Program-made: the position numbers and the translations under genes
Notes under the pieces: model-generated
Told to the model about the DNA's origin: nothing
The model's database searches: none
The model's input: only the letters and a program-made list of their open reading frames with translations
NCBI GenBank assembly: GCA_044348925.1
Contig: JBIKRY010000074.1
Span: 1 to 16,945 of the forward strand
Direction of reading: 5' to 3'
DNA: 16,945 nt
Source of the DNA: JAAFKA01 sp044348925
Lineage (GTDB): Bacteria; Bacteroidota; Bacteroidia; Cytophagales; Thermoflexibacteraceae
Part shown: piece after piece, positions 13,338 through 16,945 of the stretch
Position numbering within the stretch: position 1 is the stretch's first letter
How the letters are laid out: every line of letters starts with the position of its first letter

Positions 13338-16300
13338 ATGCAAGACCACCCAATTATATTTTCGATAAAAGATGTAAAAGCAAGAATAAAAGTTGCTTAT
13401 CCTGATGGCATACCTAACAAAAAACATAAAATAGAAATTATTAAAAATTGGCAAGCTAACCTTGCTCAATATATCAAAGCAAAGGAAGAAGAAATAAAAC
13501 CTCTGTTTTTTCCACAAATATTTGGCGAAATATTGGATTACGAATTGTATGATACCAAAAAATGTACCTTACAATTTGAGAAAAAAACCAATATAGATAG
13601 CACAAAAGCTGATGCTGCTTTAGGATTTTTTAAGACAAAACAAGTAGAAAATGGTTTGGAAACAACTTCGGATATACGAGTTGCTATAGAAGTAAAAGAT
13701 GGACAAACAAACTTAGATTATCGACAAAACCGCAAAGATTTTAAAGGCTCGGCAGTAGAACAGGCTTTTGCGTATGCTGCAAAAATGGGCGAAAAGTGTA
13801 AATGGGTAATTGTTAGTAATTTTAAGGAAATTCGCCTTTATCTTGCCTCTGATATGACAAAATATGAATATTTTGACCTAACAGTACTCGATGATGATTA
13901 TGAATTTTCACGTTTTTATTATTTATTGGCACAAAAAAATCTCTTTCTCGAACATACAGATTCGAATGCTGATGTGATGCTGGCACAACGAATAGAGAAA
14001 GAAAAAACAATTACTGCCGAATTTTATGCCAAATATCATTTCTTGAGGGAGCTATTTTATTACCATTTGAAAACCTATAACCCCGAAATTCCCCCTTTCG
14101 ATTTGTTGGAATATGCCCAAACTATATTGGACAGAGTGGTTTTTATTAGTGTGGTGAAAGATTATGGATTAGTGCCTTATAATATTTTGAAAGAAATAGA
14201 GGAAATTTCGACCAAAAGCTGGGCGAAAGACAAATCGGAACTTTGGCGACAACTTAAAAACCTCTTTGCGGCTTTAGACGAGGGATTTCCACAACGATTA
14301 CAAAAATTTAATGGTGGGCTTTTTCGCCAAAATCCAAAAATAGATAACCTTATTATACGTGATATTTTTCTCAAAAAACTCTTGGTCTTGAATACCTATG
14401 ATTTTGAAAGTGATTTGAATAGCAATATTTTAGGGCATATTTTTGAACAGTCGATAAATGACATTGAGGAATTAAAACAAAATATTTTAGACAACAACGA
14501 AGTAAAATATATAGAAACCGAAGAGGAGATTAATCTTGTCGGTGCAAAAAGTTTGACAGGTTTGCGAAAAAAAGATGGTATTTTTTATACGCCTGAAAAT
14601 ATTACAGCTTATATGATAAGTTCTACGGTTGGTGAATGGTTGGAGGAACATAAAAATAGCTTGGAATTAACAGTCGAAGAAAAAACACTATCGGATTTTG
14701 ATACGATTGCAGCATTTGAAAATTACCAAAAAAATCGTTTACAAAATTGGGAAAAATATGCAGAAATTTTGCGAAATATTAAAATTTTAGACCCTGCTTG
14801 TGGAAGTGGTGCTTTTTTGACACAGGCTTTTGATTTTTTGCTTGCAGAATGGTTGATTGTGCGTGATGTTTTAACTAAGCTAAAAGGTGAAACAGTGGAA
14901 GTAGAAACAAAAGGCTTTTTTAATAAGATGAGTGACGAAAAAACGGCTTTTATAACACAAATTAAAAAAGAAATTGTGAATAAAAACTTGTTTGGAGTTG
15001 ACCTAAATTTTGAAAGTGTAGAGATTACAAAACTTGGATTGTGGCTCAAATCGGCTTCTAAAAATGACTCGTTGGTGCAGTTGGAAGACAACATCAAAAC
15101 AGGAAATTCGCTAATTGCCGACAAAACTGTAACCGAAAAAGCATTTGTTTGGGAAACACAATTTGCCGAAATTATGGCAAATGGTGGCTTTGATGTGGTG
15201 GTGGGAAATCCGCCTTATGTGGATAGTAAAAAACTCAAATTGTATAGTGCTTATTTTTCACAACATTATCATTGCTATGCTGGAACTGCCGATTTATATG
15301 TTTATTTCTTTGAATTAGCTTTTAGAGTAATGAAAATTAACGGTTGCTTGGGTTTTATCAACTCTAATAAGTTTATGAAAACAAGTTATGGTGAAAATTT
15401 ACGTCAATTTTTAAGCACAAAAAATATTAGGCAAATTATAGATTTTACAGATTATCGGGTTTTTGAAGATGCTCTGGTTGCAAGTGCTATTTTGGTGGTG
15501 CGAAACAATGCACCGTCAGAAAATATCAAAATTTCGTTTGTTACTCCTAAACGTGATACCTACGAATTTTTGAAAGATTATGTTCATGACCATCATTTTT
15601 TTACAAAAAGTTCTCATTTAGATAAAGAAATATGGTTTTTGTCTGCCAATGGTAAAATTCCTGTCAAACGAAAAATAGAAGAAAATACAGTAAAACTCCA
15701 AAACATTGAAGGCATTGCTATTTTTCGTGGCGTAACAACAGGATACAACGAAGCTTTTATTATTGACGAAACCACTAAAAAACAACTGATTGTAGAAGAT
15801 GCAAAAAATGCAGAAATTATTAAACCATTGTTGCAAGGTAGAAATATTAGAAAATGGTTTTATAATGAAAGTAATTTGTATCTAATTTTTACAAGAAAAG
15901 GTATTGATATTCAAAGACATAAAGCTGTTGAAAAATATTTGTCAAAATTTAAAAATGAATTAGAACCAGGCAGAGGTAGAAAAGAGGGAACTTATGAATG
16001 GTATGAGATTCAAGATAATACGGCTTATTACCCTGAATTTGATAAAGAAAAAATTATTTGGGGCTTAACTGCCGATAAATGGGCATATTGTTATGATGAC
16101 AAAGGGCATTTTCTGCCAAGCAATGGTTATATTTTAACCTCAAATTCTTCACTTTCTTTAAAATATATTCTGGGTATTTTGAATAGCAAAGTAATGCGTT
16201 TTTATTTCAATTTTATAGGCATTATGACCGCAGGAGGTGCTTTTACGCTAAAATATGATACAGTTGCAGATTTTCCTTTCAAAATTGTTGCTCCTGACGA

Positions 16301-16673
16301 CCAAAAAACAATTATTCAAACAGTAGATTTCATGCTTAACTTACACAAAAAAATGGAAAAGCAAAAGCAAAGTTTTTTGCGTATGTTAATTGCTAATGTC
16401 AAAACTTTACAAATAAAAGGCAGATTACAAACTATTTATGAATATGAATTTGCAGATTTGCTCATAGAATTTGAAAAACAAAAAATCAATTTAACTATAA
16501 AAGAACAATCTAAATTAGGTTTAGAGGAGTTTTTTTATGAAAATAAACGTGAAATTGTTGCTATTGCTGAACAAATTAAACAAACCGACAAACACATAGA
16601 CAATTTAGTTTACAAACTCTATAATTTGAGTTCGGAGGAAATAGAAATTATAGAAAAGAGTTTTGAAAAATAG
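13338..16673 (+). CDS. Type IIG restriction-modification enzyme (Eco57I-like)
   Basis: Single-chain enzyme expected to methylate adenine N6 in a specific DNA site and to cut unmethylated DNA at a distance. Across 1111 residues: an N-terminal PD-(D/E)XK-type nuclease with D92 (KADAALGF), E118-V-K120 (IRVAIEVKDG) and the QAFAY motif at 142-146; a helical connector; methyltransferase motif X at 414 (GIFYTPENI); motif I DPACGSGAF at 485-493 for S-adenosylmethionine; motif IV NPPY at 624-627, marking an N6-adenine enzyme; and a C-terminal target-recognition region from about 740, with the RGVTTGYNEAFI entry and repeated ILN(S)K-type motif (LGILNSKVMRFYF). The ATG lies 32 bp from the promoter; AAAGGA is about 15 bp upstream. 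The reading frame is intact with all catalytic motifs, so it appears functional. A second methylase gene starts 4 bp after the stop. Recognition sequence unknown. Confidence 0.92.
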   Translation: MQDHPIIFSIKDVKARIKVAYPDGIPNKKHKIEIIKNWQANLAQYIKAKEEEIKPLFFPQIFGEILDYELYDTKKCTLQFEKKTNIDSTKADAALGFFKTKQVENGLETTSDIRVAIEVKDGQTNLDYRQNRKDFKGSAVEQAFAYAAKMGEKCKWVIVSNFKEIRLYLASDMTKYEYFDLTVLDDDYEFSRFYYLLAQKNLFLEHTDSNADVMLAQRIEKEKTITAEFYAKYHFLRELFYYHLKTYNPEIPPFDLLEYAQTILDRVVFISVVKDYGLVPYNILKEIEEISTKSWAKDKSELWRQLKNLFAALDEGFPQRLQKFNGGLFRQNPKIDNLIIRDIFLKKLLVLNTYDFESDLNSNILGHIFEQSINDIEELKQNILDNNEVKYIETEEEINLVGAKSLTGLRKKDGIFYTPENITAYMISSTVGEWLEEHKNSLELTVEEKTLSDFDTIAAFENYQKNRLQNWEKYAEILRNIKILDPACGSGAFLTQAFDFLLAEWLIVRDVLTKLKGETVEVETKGFFNKMSDEKTAFITQIKKEIVNKNLFGVDLNFESVEITKLGLWLKSASKNDSLVQLEDNIKTGNSLIADKTVTEKAFVWETQFAEIMANGGFDVVVGNPPYVDSKKLKLYSAYFSQHYHCYAGTADLYVYFFELAFRVMKINGCLGFINSNKFMKTSYGENLRQFLSTKNIRQIIDFTDYRVFEDALVASAILVVRNNAPSENIKISFVTPKRDTYEFLKDYVHDHHFFTKSSHLDKEIWFLSANGKIPVKRKIEENTVKLQNIEGIAIFRGVTTGYNEAFIIDETTKKQLIVEDAKNAEIIKPLLQGRNIRKWFYNESNLYLIFTRKGIDIQRHKAVEKYLSKFKNELEPGRGRKEGTYEWYEIQDNTAYYPEFDKEKIIWGLTADKWAYCYDDKGHFLPSNGYILTSNSSLSLKYILGILNSKVMRFYFNFIGIMTAGGAFTLKYDTVADFPFKIVAPDDQKTIIQTVDFMLNLHKKMEKQKQSFLRMLIANVKTLQIKGRLQTIYEYEFADLLIEFEKQKINLTIKEQSKLGLEEFFYENKREIVAIAEQIKQTDKHIDNLVYKLYNLSSEEIEIIEKSFEK

Positions 16674-16677
16674 GCAA

Positions 16678-16945
16678 ATGGATAAAGGTAGAGAGTACGA
16701 AAATTCGTTAGACAAAGATTTTCGCAAACAAGAAGGTATTTTTTATAGTCCCAATTATATTACAAACTATATTGTAAATCAAGCAGTTAGTAATTTTTTG
16801 GAGGAGCAAACCGATAAATTTTTGGCTTTGCAAAACATAAAAATTATAGATTTGGCTTGTGGTGCTGGAGCTTTTCTGCTCGAAAGTTTCGATTTTCTAT
16901 TACAAATTTATAGGAATGATTTTGTTGATTTTACAAACTGTGTAG
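16678..16945 (+). CDS. Second Eco57I-like adenine methyltransferase (5' part, cut by window end)
   Basis: Open frame of 89 codons from ATG 16678 to the window edge, in a different frame from the upstream enzyme and starting 4 bp after its stop, so surely co-transcribed. It shows motif X as QEGIFYSPNYITNYIV (19-34) and motif I as IIDLACGAGAFLLESFDFLL (about 58-77), parallel to the matching regions of the upstream protein (GIFYTPENIT and ILDPACGSGAF). No nuclease domain precedes motif X: the protein begins directly with the methylase. By analogy with Eco57I, whose RM enzyme is accompanied by a separate methyltransferase, this is probably the partner that methylates the site fully. Motif IV and the recognition domain lie outside the window, so completeness cannot be judged. 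Confidence 0.8.
   Translation, partial: MDKGREYENSLDKDFRKQEGIFYSPNYITNYIVNQAVSNFLEEQTDKFLALQNIKIIDLACGAGAFLLESFDFLLQIYRNDFVDFTNCV

Noticed and set aside
14723..15124. 133-codon minus-strand frame
   Set aside because: Antisense to the methyltransferase core of the type IIG enzyme, including motif I; a shadow.
1..16945. Search for CRISPR array, transposase, integrase or toxin-antitoxin pair
   Set aside because: No regularly spaced direct repeats and no frame with matching motifs; the only mobile-type candidates are non-coding palindromes.

Overview
The window reads as a chromosomal segment of an AT-rich Bacteroidota, most likely of the Cytophagales type. Three things point there. Several genes are preceded by the phylum's promoter pattern (TTTG, then TAnnTTTG). 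Most starts lack a Shine-Dalgarno sequence. The large secreted protease ends in a type IX secretion (T9SS) sorting domain. No tRNA, rRNA, CRISPR array or transposase was seen.

Layout, left to right. On the minus strand, 213-5108 holds shikimate kinase (aroK), a cytoplasmic-looking glycerophosphodiester phosphodiesterase, a three-part cyclic-nucleotide-binding protein with a degenerate P-loop domain, and an ABC-F ATPase with one consensus and one degenerate ATP site. Palindromic, non-coding elements lie between several of these genes. The plus strand at 5410-8439 carries a likely operon: a small CoA-binding-fold protein, a family-4-like glycosyltransferase and an outer-membrane TolC-family protein. 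A strong bidirectional terminator separates it from the convergent mreB. Next to mreB, also on the minus strand, lies rpsL, which has its own promoter and terminator and so appears to be transcribed alone.

The 842-bp gap at 10295-11136 has no convincing gene but is dense in inverted repeats. One repeat is a second copy of an element also found at 3393-3479, and another is a set of mutually exclusive hairpins. Past a good promoter lies a multidomain M43 (cytophagalysin/pappalysin-like) metalloprotease with signal peptide, FN3 domain, GEVED domain and T9SS sorting domain. It is closed by a perfect 23-bp-stem terminator.

The promoter of the next operon begins inside that terminator stem. The operon starts with a 1111-residue type IIG restriction-modification enzyme (nuclease, N6-adenine methyltransferase and target recognition in one chain). 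Four bases later comes the start of a second, nuclease-less adenine methyltransferase, cut by the window edge. This is the gene arrangement of Eco57I-type systems. The items most worth follow-up are the cNMP-binding/degenerate P-loop fusion, the asymmetric ABC-F protein, the structured region upstream of the protease, the dispersed palindromes and the two-gene RM system.
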